NCBI GenBank assembly: GCA_900545705.1
Contig: URAK01000003.1
Location: 1 to 64,000 of the forward strand
Length of the DNA: 64,000 nt
Origin: an uncultured Opitutales bacterium
GTDB taxonomy: Bacteria; Verrucomicrobiota; Verrucomicrobiia; Opitutales; Intestinicryptomonadaceae
Direction of reading: 5' to 3'
Shown here: positions 1 through 8,788 of the stretch, piece by piece
Layout of the letters: each line of letters starts with the position of its first letter
How positions within the stretch are numbered: the stretch's first letter is position 1
Notes under the pieces: generated by a model
Told to the model about the DNA's origin: nothing
Seen by the model: only the letters and a program-made list of their open reading frames with translations
Database searches by the model: none
Translations under genes and position numbers: made by a program

Positions 1-38
1 CTATGAAAGACAAATCTAAAAAATCAACCTATTCCACA

Positions 39-74
39 ACCTTTGGTGTTGACCCAACCTTTGGTGTTGACCCA
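39..74. repeat. Two tandem copies of an 18-bp unit at the left edge
   Basis: Two exact, adjacent copies of an 18-base unit beginning ACCTTTGGTG occupy 39-56 and 57-74. The unit is six codons long. In the plus frame that is open from position 3 to the TAA at 108-110 it reads TFGVDP twice. This could be the 3' tail of a gene entering from the left, with an in-frame duplication, or just a local non-coding duplication. The window edge prevents a decision. Confidence 0.6.
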
Positions 75-82
75 AAACGGCG

Positions 83-114
83 ACAAAAAAAGTTAACGCA
101 CTTGCGTTAACTTA
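83..114 (-). terminator. Intrinsic terminator of tRNA-Leu(GAG)
   Basis: An inverted repeat with 11-bp arms (90-100 and 103-113) and a 2-nt centre lies just past the tRNA 3' end. On the minus strand it is followed by a run of seven T (positions 89 down to 83). Perfect stem plus U-tract is the classical rho-independent layout. Confidence 0.85.
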
Positions 115-117
115 AAT

Positions 118-202
<85 letters not shown>

Positions 203-385
203 ATTTGAGTTATTTTTAAGCCTCATAATATGGATTATATATGGCATATTTGGCAAGCTTTTTTTTAGAAAAAAATCGAATTTCTTTAATTATGCCTAAA
301 CTTTTATATATAAACACTTTTCAAGAATCAAAGATAAAATAATGTTGAAATCTGTAAAACCGATGCTCTAATTCGACCCCTAAAA

Positions 386-1558
386 ATGGAACTACCTAAA
401 CTAAATTATAGCCCGATTGTGTACCGAATCGCTCTTGGCTGCCTCTTTTTCGACCAAGGTATCGTATTTGCGACTTGGGCTGGAAGAATCGCAGACGTCA
501 AGATTAAACTCAACCTAAACGAAGCGGAGCTCGGGGGGATCCTTTTCGCATTGCCGCTGGGTCAGGTTTGCGCGATGGCTTTATCGGGGTATCTTGTGAC
601 TCGCTTCGGCAGCAGAATAATAACGTTGATTGCCGGAATATTCTACCCTGCCATACTCGTAGCCCTCGCGTTTGCAAATTCTGCGACTGCCCTTTTTGCG
701 ACATTGATGGCTTTTGGGGTGGCTGCAAATATGAATAATATTTCAATAAATACACAGGCTGTCGGTGTCGAATGCGTCTATGGACGGTCGATAATGGCGT
801 CATTTCACGGACTGTGGAGTTTGGCGGGCTTTTGTGGCGGGATAATCAGCGCTGTGCTTGTGGCGTGGAATGTCGACATTCTTTCAAATTTTGTTGGAGT
901 GTGCATTTTCAGTATAATTTTTGCACTTGTAGCGCGGAATTTTATTCTCCCGGAAGACATAAAGCCAGATCCGGACCCGGCCGATGCCGGGAAAAAGCGC
1001 ACAATGTTTTCCCCCACACCTTTTATAATCACCCTTGGGATTATCGCATTCGGGTGCATGAGCTGCGAAGGCACAATGTACGACTGGAGCGTGGTTTATT
1101 TTAAGGAAATTATAGGTGCGGACAACGAGACGAGCCGTTTTGGATATATCGCATACATGTCTGCGATGGCGGGCGGGAGATTCATAGGAGACGCATTTAT
1201 TACGCGATACGGCGTAATGAAAGTGCTGCAATGCAGTGGAGTTCTCGTCTTTATTGGAATGATAGCGGCTGTTGTATATCCGGACGTTTTAATTTCGTCG
1301 CTTGGCTTCTTGCTTGTCGGCGCTGGTGTATCGACAGTTGTGCCGATATGTTATAGCATGGCTGGGAAATCGCGCAGAATGAGCTCGGGAATGGCGATAG
1401 CAACTGTGTCGACGATAGGCTTTTTCGGATTCTTAATGGGGCCGCCGCTAATCGGATTCATAGCGCATGCGTCAAGTCTGAGGTGGTCATTGGCAACAAT
1501 GGCATGCATAGGAATGTTGGTGACGATTTTGGCGCCAAGGATAAAGTCGCGCATTTAG
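386..1558 (+). CDS. MFS transporter, YbjJ-like
   Basis: This 390-residue protein is almost entirely hydrophobic, with about twelve predicted membrane segments and a hydrophilic central loop near residues 190-210 (PDPDPADAGKKR), the usual MFS arrangement of two six-helix halves. The first half carries the loop GYLVTRFGSR, the MFS motif-A position. The second half has EGTMYDWSVVYF, which resembles the EGxxxDWSxVY stretch of the E. coli YbjJ group. It is an inner-membrane secondary transporter of unknown substrate. No sugar genes are directly adjacent; the next feature is the tmRNA. The start ATG follows CCCTAAAA without a clear Shine-Dalgarno sequence. Confidence 0.85.
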   Translation: MELPKLNYSPIVYRIALGCLFFDQGIVFATWAGRIADVKIKLNLNEAELGGILFALPLGQVCAMALSGYLVTRFGSRIITLIAGIFYPAILVALAFANSATALFATLMAFGVAANMNNISINTQAVGVECVYGRSIMASFHGLWSLAGFCGGIISAVLVAWNVDILSNFVGVCIFSIIFALVARNFILPEDIKPDPDPADAGKKRTMFSPTPFIITLGIIAFGCMSCEGTMYDWSVVYFKEIIGADNETSRFGYIAYMSAMAGGRFIGDAFITRYGVMKVLQCSGVLVFIGMIAAVVYPDVLISSLGFLLVGAGVSTVVPICYSMAGKSRRMSSGMAIATVSTIGFFGFLMGPPLIGFIAHASSLRWSLATMACIGMLVTILAPRIKSRI

Positions 1559-1645
1559 TTGGCAAATAAGCAAAAAATACTTGAAAGTTAGAAGGAATTT
1601 TACGATAGCATAAAAGAAGTAGGTATAAAAACCAAAAGAAAATAC

Positions 1646-1997
1646 GGGGATGTTCCGGAATTCGACTTTGGGTTGTAAATTATGCTTGCATGCCGGAGAC
1701 GACACTTGGCTCCGTAAAAATGTGTCACACAAAACAATAAATGGCGAAGAATACGCTATCGCTGCTTAATTAAGCGGCGCGTCGGCTCTCAGACTCCCGA
1801 TATGGGAAGCCCGGCGTCGACATCGGGAACAGGGGCAGCGCTTGAACTGTCGGGGGTGCTGCCGCCACAAACCGGCGGGTGCCGAAGCGAAGGAAGTCTC
1901 GACCTAAGCGCTTCGAAAGATTAACCGATGACTAAGCATGTAGAGGGTATAGTTGAAAACGCTCAGGACGCGGGTTCGACTCCCGCCATCTCCACCA
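1646..1997 (+). ncRNA. ssrA: Transfer-messenger RNA (tmRNA), one-piece
   Basis: The 5' end GGGGAUG pairs with CAUCUCC before the 3' ACCA, forming a tRNA-like acceptor stem. The 5' part has UUCCGGAAUUCGACUUUGGG, close to the universal tmRNA start. The 3' end has a T-arm with GGGUUCGACUCCC and an encoded CCA. The tag frame ends with NGEEYAIAA and a UAA at 1767-1769. The usual resume triplet is not obvious: upstream in-frame codons read S-H-K-T-I, so the tag start is unresolved. G-rich pseudoknot-like segments fill 1780-1920. The RNA tags and rescues stalled ribosomes with SmpB, which is not in this window. Confidence 0.95.
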
Positions 1998-2004
1998 TTT
2001 GTTA

Positions 2005-2040
2005 AAAAGCGGATCCATTTTATTGGGGCGCTTTTTTTTT
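2005..2040 (+). terminator. Terminator of ssrA
   Basis: AAAAGCG (2005-2011) pairs with CGCTTTT (2029-2035), with partial inner pairing of CC to GG. A run of nine T (2032-2040) follows. It lies 8 nt after the tmRNA CCA end. Confidence 0.8.
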
Positions 2041-2285
2041 CGACCTTTATAGAGTCTGTTATTGGTGGAGGACTAAAAGGTATGCAAAAACTTCCCTTCC
2101 CTTTTTATCCATTTAGTCGCCTTTGGTGGGGTGTGTTTCACCTCATTCTACAATTTTGAGAAAAATAGAATTTTTGACGTATGAGAGTTGGCGCGTCGCT
2201 TATTTAACGATACTTTGGCTGTTTTATTATTCAATGATGCTGGCTTAAATTGTCAGATTCGACTATTCTTAAAATCTAACATCTG
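2041..2285. other. Spacer between the tmRNA and CE7 esterase terminators, no gene seen
   Basis: AT-rich spacer between two converging terminators. A short open frame overlaps the tmRNA 3' end but starts inside the RNA gene and is not credible. tmRNA 3' ends are common integration sites, but I found no second copy of the tmRNA 3' end downstream and no integrase nearby. Confidence 0.6.
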
Positions 2286-2315
2286 CAAAAAAAACGAACC
2301 GCATTAACGGTTCGT
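2286..2315 (-). terminator. Terminator of the CE7 esterase gene
   Basis: An 8-bp perfect stem, ACGAACCG (2294-2301) with CGGTTCGT (2308-2315) around a 6-nt loop. Reading the minus strand, an eight-T run (2293-2286) follows. It lies about 55 nt past the stop of the minus-strand esterase gene. Confidence 0.85.
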
Positions 2316-2369
2316 CTTTGTTTTACACCTTTAAATAATTGTGCGTTTGGGGCGCGAGTTGCTTAACTA

Positions 2370-4307
2370 TTAGTTATCGTATTTATCGCTAATAATCCAT
2401 TGCTGGGGATTCTTGGGGACAAATCCGTGCGTAGAACCCTGCACCCATTTTATTTTCTTGGGGGCTTTTATATTGTTGTACAGCACTGCAAGTCCCGACG
2501 GCGGACATGTGTAGTCGCCAAGACCGGCTCTGGATATCACCGTTTTGCACTTTATGCGCTTGCCGTGGTTTGCGGCATCGTAATACCCGAGCGCCGGGAC
2601 GTATTGCGGACGCCATCCGCCGAGCCTTCCTATCGTAGGACCGGCAAAATCGCAGCACCATGTTATTGAGGAGTCAGCCTCAGTGACATCGGGATCCAAT
2701 CCTGCCGCCCATATAGTTTGCAAGCCTCCCTGGCTGCCGCCTGAAACTTTCAAATCTTTACCGTTCCATTGCGGAAGCGATTTCAAAAATTCAAGCGAAC
2801 GCAGCAGGCGCAGCACCATTCCGTTAAAATACGCCTCTTCGGGATTCGAGTTTTGCTTCGGATCAAAAGCGTAAATATGGCCGTTTGATTTTATCCCTTC
2901 AAAGAATTTGTCGTAATACTGCTTGTCTTTTCCAAGATCGTATCCGTGGGCGTTGACGTCGAAGCGTATTGCCCCGCCCCACCCTTTGGGCGCCTTCTGG
3001 ACATGCGTTCCGTATCCGTGGTATGACGCTTGCGCGGGGAGCGATTTTTCGGCGGCTCCTGCCGGAATTGTAAGGTATCCAGTCACAGGCCTCGGCCCGG
3101 CGCAGTCGATAGTGACGGCGTACACTTCCGGATTGGCTCCCTCGGCGCTTACTTTTTCCATCTTATATTTCATCGGGACTTTCTTTAAGCGCGCTTTCTG
3201 TTTTTGCCAGAAAGCGTCGAAATCTTCGGGCTCAGGGACAGCCTCTTTTATTTTGGAAATTTCAACTCCTGCGCCGCCATCGAAAAATATTCTCTCTTTT
3301 TTATCTTTTGAAGTCTTTGTCACTTGTTTGCCGCGCGAATTGAGCAGGTTTGCGGTCAGCCTTACAAACCCGGGCTTGCCGAGTTTTGTCTTTATTGAAA
3401 CGGGCTTGTCGGGCGATATTTCGCTCGTGCCGCTTTCGGTTAGACCGTCGTCTCCGGTTCTCGTCCACTTAAACGAGTATGGCTTTTTAGGCGCGGGCTG
3501 GCCTCCAAAGTCGATTGTAAAGGTAAATGTCATTTCTTCATTCGGTGAATAGTCGAGTTTATCGCTTACGGCCCTGAAATCGATTTTATTCGAGTCTATC
3601 GGGGTCACCTTTTGGAATTTTGCGTTCTTAAACTTTGCAACAACGTACAATTCGGCAGACTCGAGTTTTTCCGCGGATTTTGAAAATGTCCAGTCGAGAT
3701 GTCCACCTGCGGGATTGTTACCTATCCCAATGTCGGGAGAGCCTTGACTAAAATTGTTGAAAGCTATTACAGTCTCTTTTTGCAGATAGTTGTGTATTTG
3801 CATTGAGCCGTATCCGCCGTCTTTTGAGGGCTCGTCGCCAAAGTCGAAAGCGCCGGTCGCGTTGGGAATTTTCATTACGTTTGCGCCGCCGTAGTTGTAG
3901 GGCCAAAATTCTATATTTCCCTTTTCAAATTTTCCGGTCTTTACTTTGCCGTTGCCGAAAACCTCCATATTGTTTACGTAGGTTTGTATTGTTCCGCTTC
4001 CGTAGTCGGGAACTCCGATTTTTGCCAAATCTTGCGTGAACGGGTCGAAAGATGCAAACGCCCACGTCTTGCTGCCGTCTTTGGCGGTGGTTTTTAGCAG
4101 ATAACCGATTTTTACAACTTCTCCCGTTATGCTTTCAGAGTTGTCTACTTGGTAACCTTCTTTTGCATAATTTTTGGGATTTAATTTGTATACAAGTTCA
4201 TACCCCTTGGCCTGTGGAACGAGTTCAAGCAGTTCCGGGACCTCGGCGCACGCTATTGAAAGCGACGCACAAAACGCCGCAACATACGCAAGTTGTTTTT
4301 TTCTCAT
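2370..4307 (-). CDS. Exported acetyl-xylan esterase, CE7 (AXE1) family, with N-terminal accessory domain
   Basis: A 645-residue protein with a signal peptide (basic MRKK, hydrophobic core, SIACAE cleavage region). Residues about 25-240 form a non-catalytic beta-rich domain I cannot name. About 250-340 looks Ig-like. From about 360 to the end it matches AXE1/cephalosporin-C deacetylase: the nucleophile elbow GGSQGG (Ser near 525), the acidic member in GLGDYTCPP (Asp near 598) and the base in GSTHGF (His near 627), all in family order. It probably removes acetyl groups from xylan or xylo-oligosaccharides in the periplasm or outside the cell. It is divergent from the GH5-like gene and has its own terminator. 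Confidence 0.88.
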   Translation of the reverse strand: MRKKQLAYVAAFCASLSIACAEVPELLELVPQAKGYELVYKLNPKNYAKEGYQVDNSESITGEVVKIGYLLKTTAKDGSKTWAFASFDPFTQDLAKIGVPDYGSGTIQTYVNNMEVFGNGKVKTGKFEKGNIEFWPYNYGGANVMKIPNATGAFDFGDEPSKDGGYGSMQIHNYLQKETVIAFNNFSQGSPDIGIGNNPAGGHLDWTFSKSAEKLESAELYVVAKFKNAKFQKVTPIDSNKIDFRAVSDKLDYSPNEEMTFTFTIDFGGQPAPKKPYSFKWTRTGDDGLTESGTSEISPDKPVSIKTKLGKPGFVRLTANLLNSRGKQVTKTSKDKKERIFFDGGAGVEISKIKEAVPEPEDFDAFWQKQKARLKKVPMKYKMEKVSAEGANPEVYAVTIDCAGPRPVTGYLTIPAGAAEKSLPAQASYHGYGTHVQKAPKGWGGAIRFDVNAHGYDLGKDKQYYDKFFEGIKSNGHIYAFDPKQNSNPEEAYFNGMVLRLLRSLEFLKSLPQWNGKDLKVSGGSQGGLQTIWAAGLDPDVTEADSSITWCCDFAGPTIGRLGGWRPQYVPALGYYDAANHGKRIKCKTVISRAGLGDYTCPPSGLAVLYNNIKAPKKIKWVQGSTHGFVPKNPQQWIISDKYDN

Positions 4308-4459
4308 AGATGTTTTGTTTATATATTAACCTAAAATTGGAAGGTATAATAAAACATTATTTTTCTAATACAAGTATTCTTTTCTCCTATTCCATTCAGG
4401 CAAATTTGCAATACGCTCTTGCATTTTCTATTAAAATTTACAATGTAGGAAAAATGTTT

Positions 4460-5899
4460 ATGAATACTAAATTTTTTAGGTTTTTTTTCGTTTTTTGCGC
4501 CACTATTGCGAGCTATTCCGGCTATGGGGACGGATTTGTAAGGGTATCTGAAAGGAATCCCAACTATTTTGAGCTTTCAGACTCGTCCGTCTATATCCCG
4601 TTGGGTTACAATCTATCATTCCCGCGCTTTTGGGACAAGCTTTCGGAAGAAGAGTCTTTCGCGATGGTAGAAAAGCACCTAAAAAATATTGCGGAAAACG
4701 GTGGCAATTACGCCAGAATATGGATATCTCACCCTTTCTATGAAATTGAAGATTCGCGCCCGGGGGTTTACAATCCAAAAAAATTCGCGAGAATCGACCG
4801 ATTGGTGGGACTTGCGCAAAAATATGGAGTCCGCCTAAAAATCTGCCTCGAACATTTTAGGAATATTAGAAAATATAGACCCGCCGAAAACGAATCCGGC
4901 CTTCAGACCCATATCTTTCAGCGCCCCGCATACGCCGGCGAATTTGCCAATATGAAGGAATATTTTTCCTCGCAAAAAGGGCGCGACTTATTCTTCAACC
5001 GCTTTGAAGCACTCTTTAAAAAATATTCCGACAACCCTATAATTTTCGCATGGGAACTGTGGAACGAGCAAAACACAGTCCAAGCCGATGCAAAAGTCGT
5101 AAAAGAATGGGAAAAATATATGTTTAAGCGCATGGGCGAGGTATGCAAAAATCAAATGATTGTAAACAGCTACGGAAGCCTCGATTCTGACTCCTCAAAA
5201 AAAGCCTATAAATTTTACTACAATGATAGCTCCAATATGATCGCGGCCGTTCACAGGTATCTCGACGAGGGCGCGGCATACGACGTTTGCCACGGGCCTG
5301 TCGATTTGGCGGCTGCCGACGCCATAAAAGAAATCAAAGAAATGTATCCCGAACACCCTGCGCTGCTTGCCGAAACCGGCGCTGTCCAGCCGAAGCATTC
5401 GGGGCCTTGGCGCTATTACGACGCCGACACCGACGGCATTATTTTCCACGACGCCCTATACACTCCGTTCTTCTGCGGCTCTGCGGGCGGCGGGCAACCT
5501 TGGCACTGGGACGTGTACATATATAAGCATGAACTATGGCGTCATTTAAAGCCGTTTTCCGCGCTGCTTGAAAAAATCGACCCGCGCGACGAAAACTTCA
5601 AGCCTTTCAGGGCCGATACAAAAAAACTGCGCGTCTATGCGCTAGACGGCAAAAAAACTCTCCTCGCTTTTGCCAGGGATATCGATAACAACTGGGTAAA
5701 CGAGTTTGAAAAAGGCATAAAACCCTCAGAAATTTCAGGCGAAAAAATCGATTTTACGAATGCAGTAAAAGGCAGAAAAATATCAAAAGTGCGCGTTTAC
5801 GACTTATGGGGTGGCGCAGTTAACTCTGCTGAACCTTCGGCAAAAGTTTCTCTCCCGCCCTTTAAAAGGTCCTGTGCCGTAAGAATTGATTTTGAATAA
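4460..5899 (+). CDS. Exported glycoside hydrolase, GH5-like TIM barrel
   Basis: The chosen start (ATG at 4460, AGGA nine bases upstream) gives a signal peptide MNTKFFRFFFVFCATIASYSG and a 479-residue protein; an in-frame ATG at 4454 is an alternative. The fold reads as a clan-A (beta/alpha)8 barrel: GGNYARIW early, then WELWNEQN with the likely acid/base Glu, and ALLAETGA with the likely nucleophile Glu. The C-terminal part (about 390-479) looks like a beta-sandwich. Such enzymes cut beta-mannan, glucan or related glycans, but the exact substrate cannot be told. Mannonate dehydratase and a lactonase follow, suggesting use of a uronate- or mannose-containing polymer. Confidence 0.8.
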   Translation: MNTKFFRFFFVFCATIASYSGYGDGFVRVSERNPNYFELSDSSVYIPLGYNLSFPRFWDKLSEEESFAMVEKHLKNIAENGGNYARIWISHPFYEIEDSRPGVYNPKKFARIDRLVGLAQKYGVRLKICLEHFRNIRKYRPAENESGLQTHIFQRPAYAGEFANMKEYFSSQKGRDLFFNRFEALFKKYSDNPIIFAWELWNEQNTVQADAKVVKEWEKYMFKRMGEVCKNQMIVNSYGSLDSDSSKKAYKFYYNDSSNMIAAVHRYLDEGAAYDVCHGPVDLAAADAIKEIKEMYPEHPALLAETGAVQPKHSGPWRYYDADTDGIIFHDALYTPFFCGSAGGGQPWHWDVYIYKHELWRHLKPFSALLEKIDPRDENFKPFRADTKKLRVYALDGKKTLLAFARDIDNNWVNEFEKGIKPSEISGEKIDFTNAVKGRKISKVRVYDLWGGAVNSAEPSAKVSLPPFKRSCAVRIDFE

Positions 5900-5975
5900 A
5901 GTCCTCACGCATGGGAGCTCAAAAAATTTTTTCTCCGCTTATATAAAATATAAAGCACTAAATTTCATCGGGAAA

Positions 5976-6962
5976 ATGAAACCCATTATGTTAATACCCC
6001 CGAACGTTGCCGGGCTGCCGCAATTGGCGGCCCAGATGGGCATAAAGTCGGCGGTGACAAAAGCTACGTCGGAACTGTCGGGACTGTTGCCACCTTACGA
6101 CTTTGATTCCCTTAAAAAAATTCGGGAAAATTTCCGCGAATGCGGCGTAAACTTGTGCGGGCTTGAAGGCGACCAATTCGACATGTCGCCGATAAAGCTC
6201 GGCCTTCCCGACAAGGACGAATGGATTGAGCGCTACGCCCAAATGGTTCGCAATATGGGCAGGCTCGGAATGGATCTCCTTTGCCTAAATTGGATGGCGG
6301 TAGTCGGCTGGTTCCGCACCGACGCCGAAACGCCGACAAGAGGCGGCGCGCTAACTACGTCCTTTTACTTCTCGAAGGCTCCGGACGGTCAGAAGGATAA
6401 GCAAATATCCGAAGGCGACTTGCTTAAAAACCTTTCGTATTTTCTCGACGCAATACTGCCCATAGCGGAAAGTGAGGGTGTTAAAATGGCTCTCCACCCG
6501 GACGACCCCCCGCTCTCCCCCTTTTGCGGAGTCGGCCGCATATTGAAATCGCGCGCGGACTACGAAAAAATCTTTGCCCTCCACAATTCCGAAAATCTTG
6601 GAGTTACATTTTGCCAGGCAACTTTTAAATTGGCAGGCGAAGACTTAAAGCAGTTATCGGAAGACTGGATAAAGCGCAAAAAGATATTTTTTATACATAT
6701 AAGGGACGTCGTCGGAACCGCAAAAAATTTCACGGAAGTTTTTATAGACGAGAATCCGGGCTTTGTATCGGAGATGCTCGCCCATTATGCCGCGTGCGGC
6801 TACGACGGCCCGATACGCTCAGACCACGCCCCTGCCATGGGAGTTGAAACGCAGTCGGACTTTGGCGGCGGCGTTTCCGTCGGGTACCAACCGAATGGAC
6901 AAATTTTTTCTTACGGGTACATAAAAGGTTGCTGCGACGCCTTAAAAATACCTCTCGAATAA
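5976..6962 (+). CDS. uxuA: Mannonate dehydratase
   Basis: A 328-residue TIM-barrel protein matching the UxuA family throughout: YAQMVRNMGRLGMDLLCLNW, then GWFRTD, then HPDDPP. The metal-site residues expected for the family are present in order: His in HPDDPP, Cys in VTFCQA, His in FIHIRD, and Asp in RSDHAP. It dehydrates D-mannonate to 2-keto-3-deoxygluconate in the cytoplasm. The start at 5976 follows CGGGAAA; a longer upstream reading has no family similarity. It is shorter than E. coli UxuA (394 residues). It lies 76 nt after the GH gene and 2 nt before the SMP-30 gene, so the three probably form an operon. Confidence 0.9.
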   Translation: MKPIMLIPPNVAGLPQLAAQMGIKSAVTKATSELSGLLPPYDFDSLKKIRENFRECGVNLCGLEGDQFDMSPIKLGLPDKDEWIERYAQMVRNMGRLGMDLLCLNWMAVVGWFRTDAETPTRGGALTTSFYFSKAPDGQKDKQISEGDLLKNLSYFLDAILPIAESEGVKMALHPDDPPLSPFCGVGRILKSRADYEKIFALHNSENLGVTFCQATFKLAGEDLKQLSEDWIKRKKIFFIHIRDVVGTAKNFTEVFIDENPGFVSEMLAHYAACGYDGPIRSDHAPAMGVETQSDFGGGVSVGYQPNGQIFSYGYIKGCCDALKIPLE

Positions 6963-6964
6963 AA

Positions 6965-7774
6965 ATGAACAAAATTTTGCTTTCAAATTTAGATTTCCCC
7001 GAAGGGCCCGCTGTCGGCAAAAATGGGGAAATTTGGTTTGTTGAACTTCACGGCGGAAATGTCTGCCGGCATATTCCCGGCTCGGATACGCGCCGCTTTC
7101 ATATTGAGGGCGGAAAGCCAAACGGCATAGCTGTTGATTCAAAAGGAGAAATATGGTTTTGCGATGCAGGCAATGATTGCGTTAGCGTTCTTTTGCCCTC
7201 AAATGGAGAGGTCCGCACGGTATGCGCGGATATTGGCGGCGAAAAACTTGCGCATCCTAACGACCTCGCATTCGATTCGCTGGGGAATTTGCTTTTTACT
7301 TGCCCTGGGGAATCGCGCACTTCTCCGACCGGATATGTTTGCGCGCTCTCGAAAAAAGGCGTTAAAAAAATAATAGACGGAAAGTTTTTCCCAAACGGCC
7401 TCGCTTTTACGCCCGACGGGAAGTCGCTTGTAATTGCCGAAACCTACAAAAAAAGGCTCTGGAAAGGCGATTGGAATCCTGAAACTCTCGAATGGTCAAA
7501 CCCGCAGATTTTTGCAGAAACTGGCGGCAATATTGGCCCCGACGGAATGGCTTTTGGGGACGATGGAAATTTGTACGTTGCAGTTTTTGGCGGAAGTGCG
7601 GTAAAAATTGTGTCTCCTGAAGGTAAGATTTCGGGCGAGATAAAGCTTGATGGACAAAACCCAAGCAACTGTGCTTTTCTCCCGGGTGGCGGGTTGCTAA
7701 TAACGGAAACGGAAAAGTCGCAGCTTTTACTCGCCGATATAAATGTTGGTCCCGGAGGTTTGTTTTACGCTTAG
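6965..7774 (+). CDS. SMP-30/gluconolactonase-family hydrolase
   Basis: A 269-residue six-bladed beta-propeller enzyme. Family landmarks occur in order: FPEGPAV (metal Glu), KPNGIAVD, HPNDLAFD (metal Asn), NGLAFTPDG and GPDGMAFGDDG (catalytic and metal Asp). Members hydrolyse sugar-acid lactones with a divalent metal. The start at 6965 is two bases after the uxuA stop, so translation is probably coupled. With uxuA it suggests oxidation of a sugar to a lactone, hydrolysis to the aldonate and dehydration; the sugar dehydrogenase is not in the window. There is no signal peptide, so it is cytoplasmic. Confidence 0.88.
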   Translation: MNKILLSNLDFPEGPAVGKNGEIWFVELHGGNVCRHIPGSDTRRFHIEGGKPNGIAVDSKGEIWFCDAGNDCVSVLLPSNGEVRTVCADIGGEKLAHPNDLAFDSLGNLLFTCPGESRTSPTGYVCALSKKGVKKIIDGKFFPNGLAFTPDGKSLVIAETYKKRLWKGDWNPETLEWSNPQIFAETGGNIGPDGMAFGDDGNLYVAVFGGSAVKIVSPEGKISGEIKLDGQNPSNCAFLPGGGLLITETEKSQLLLADINVGPGGLFYA

Positions 7775-7890
7775 AGAGTGTTGAGAAAAATCCTCCACTG
7801 GCAAAACAATATTTTACGGGGCTTGAAATATCCTACTCCGCGCACGTAAAATTTATATTTGCCGTAAATGCGGCAGCTATATTTGCCGTG

Positions 7891-8676
7891 TTAAAATTCA
7901 AGAATTTCTCCGTCGGAGGGAATGACTAAGGAATCGGAAAGCCCGTTCTCTTCGGCGAATTTTTTTAACGCTTTTCTATCGAGAGTTGCATGGGCAACTG
8001 TGTCCATATGGCTTGCGACCAATTTTACGCTTGGCGCATATTTGTGAAATTCCGCGATGTCACGGGTGCCCATAATTATTGAGCCGCTATGTTCGAACCT
8101 CGCGTCCGCGGAGTTTAGGACTGCGATATCCGGTTTAAATTTATCTAAGGCTTTTTTGACGCAATCGTGCCAAATTGTATCCCCTGCGATATACAAGGTT
8201 TTTTCTTTGGCGGATTTAAATACAATTCCCATGGCTTCGTGCCTTATCCCTGCCGCTTTAAAATAGGGCATAGTAGTCTCTTCTATGCCGTGCATGCAGC
8301 CGGTTTTGTATAGTTTAACATCTCCGAAAACAGTTCCAGTTTCACTTACAATTTCCGTATCCTTAAAGCCAAAATTTTCCAATATTTTCTGGTCGTAGGA
8401 GTCTTGGGCGAAAATCTTTATTTTTTTTGGCAAAATTTTTGCCGCGTATTCGTCAAAGTGGTCGATGTGGTAGTGCGTCATTATGACTGCATCGACGCCT
8501 TTAATTATCTCGTCCACCGGCATAGGTAAACAGCAGAGAGGCCAGCGGATATCAGGCGTAAAGCACATTGGGATTGGATCGTAGGCGTCTTTGGGGGCAA
8601 ATAAAGGATCTATCAAAAACACCTTTCCACCGAATGTTATTTTGAGTGTGGCGTTTCTTATTTCTTGGATTTTCAT
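7891..8676 (-). CDS. MBL-fold metallo-hydrolase, UlaG-like
   Basis: A 261-residue single-domain metallo-beta-lactamase-fold protein. The motif THYHIDHFD supplies the HxHxDH metal site. Further ligands are the His in GCMHGIEET, the Asp in YIAGDTIWHD and the His in LVASHMDT. The family includes UlaG-like lactonases and UPF0173-type hydrolases; the substrate here is unknown. It is divergent from a MerR regulator across 112 bp that contain a clear operator-like dyad close to its start, so MerR probably controls it. Confidence 0.85.
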   Translation of the reverse strand: MKIQEIRNATLKITFGGKVFLIDPLFAPKDAYDPIPMCFTPDIRWPLCCLPMPVDEIIKGVDAVIMTHYHIDHFDEYAAKILPKKIKIFAQDSYDQKILENFGFKDTEIVSETGTVFGDVKLYKTGCMHGIEETTMPYFKAAGIRHEAMGIVFKSAKEKTLYIAGDTIWHDCVKKALDKFKPDIAVLNSADARFEHSGSIIMGTRDIAEFHKYAPSVKLVASHMDTVAHATLDRKALKKFAEENGLSDSLVIPSDGEILEF

Positions 8677-8695
8677 ATTTCTTTTGAAAATTTAC

Positions 8696-8720
8696 AAACC
8701 CTATAATTAATATAGGGTTT
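8696..8720. promoter_or_regulatory. Perfect 25-bp dyad, probable MerR operator
   Basis: Arms AAACCCTATA (8696-8705) and TATAGGGTTT (8711-8720) are perfect complements around a 5-nt centre. Size and symmetry fit a MerR-family site. It lies 20-44 bases upstream of the minus-strand hydrolase start and about 68 bases upstream of the MerR start, so it is better placed to control the hydrolase promoter. Confidence 0.65.
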
Positions 8721-8752
8721 TAAAGTGCAATAAAAAAATTGCGAAAGGGCAT

Positions 8753-8780
8753 TTGACATAGAATGTTGCCGCAATATAAG
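8753..8780 (+). promoter_or_regulatory. Promoter of the MerR gene, giving a nearly leaderless mRNA
   Basis: TTGACA (8753-8758) and TATAAG (8775-8780) are separated by 16 bases. The ATG begins at 8789, only eight bases after the -10 box, so transcription should start at or within a base or two of the start codon. No Shine-Dalgarno sequence fits in that space. Confidence 0.6.
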
Positions 8781-8788
8781 CAAGTTGT

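Noticed and set aside
39..74. Possible CRISPR-like repeat
   Set aside because: Only two directly adjacent copies, with no spacer and no cas genes; a simple tandem duplication.
1953..2159. 68-codon plus-strand reading frame
   Set aside because: It begins inside the 3' part of the tmRNA and reads through its terminator, so it is not a gene.
1985..2369. Possible integration (att) site at the tmRNA 3' end
   Set aside because: No second copy of the tmRNA 3' end and no integrase are present in the window.
2923..3552. 209-codon frame antisense to the CE7 esterase
   Set aside because: Shadow frame; the opposite strand has catalytic motifs and a signal peptide.
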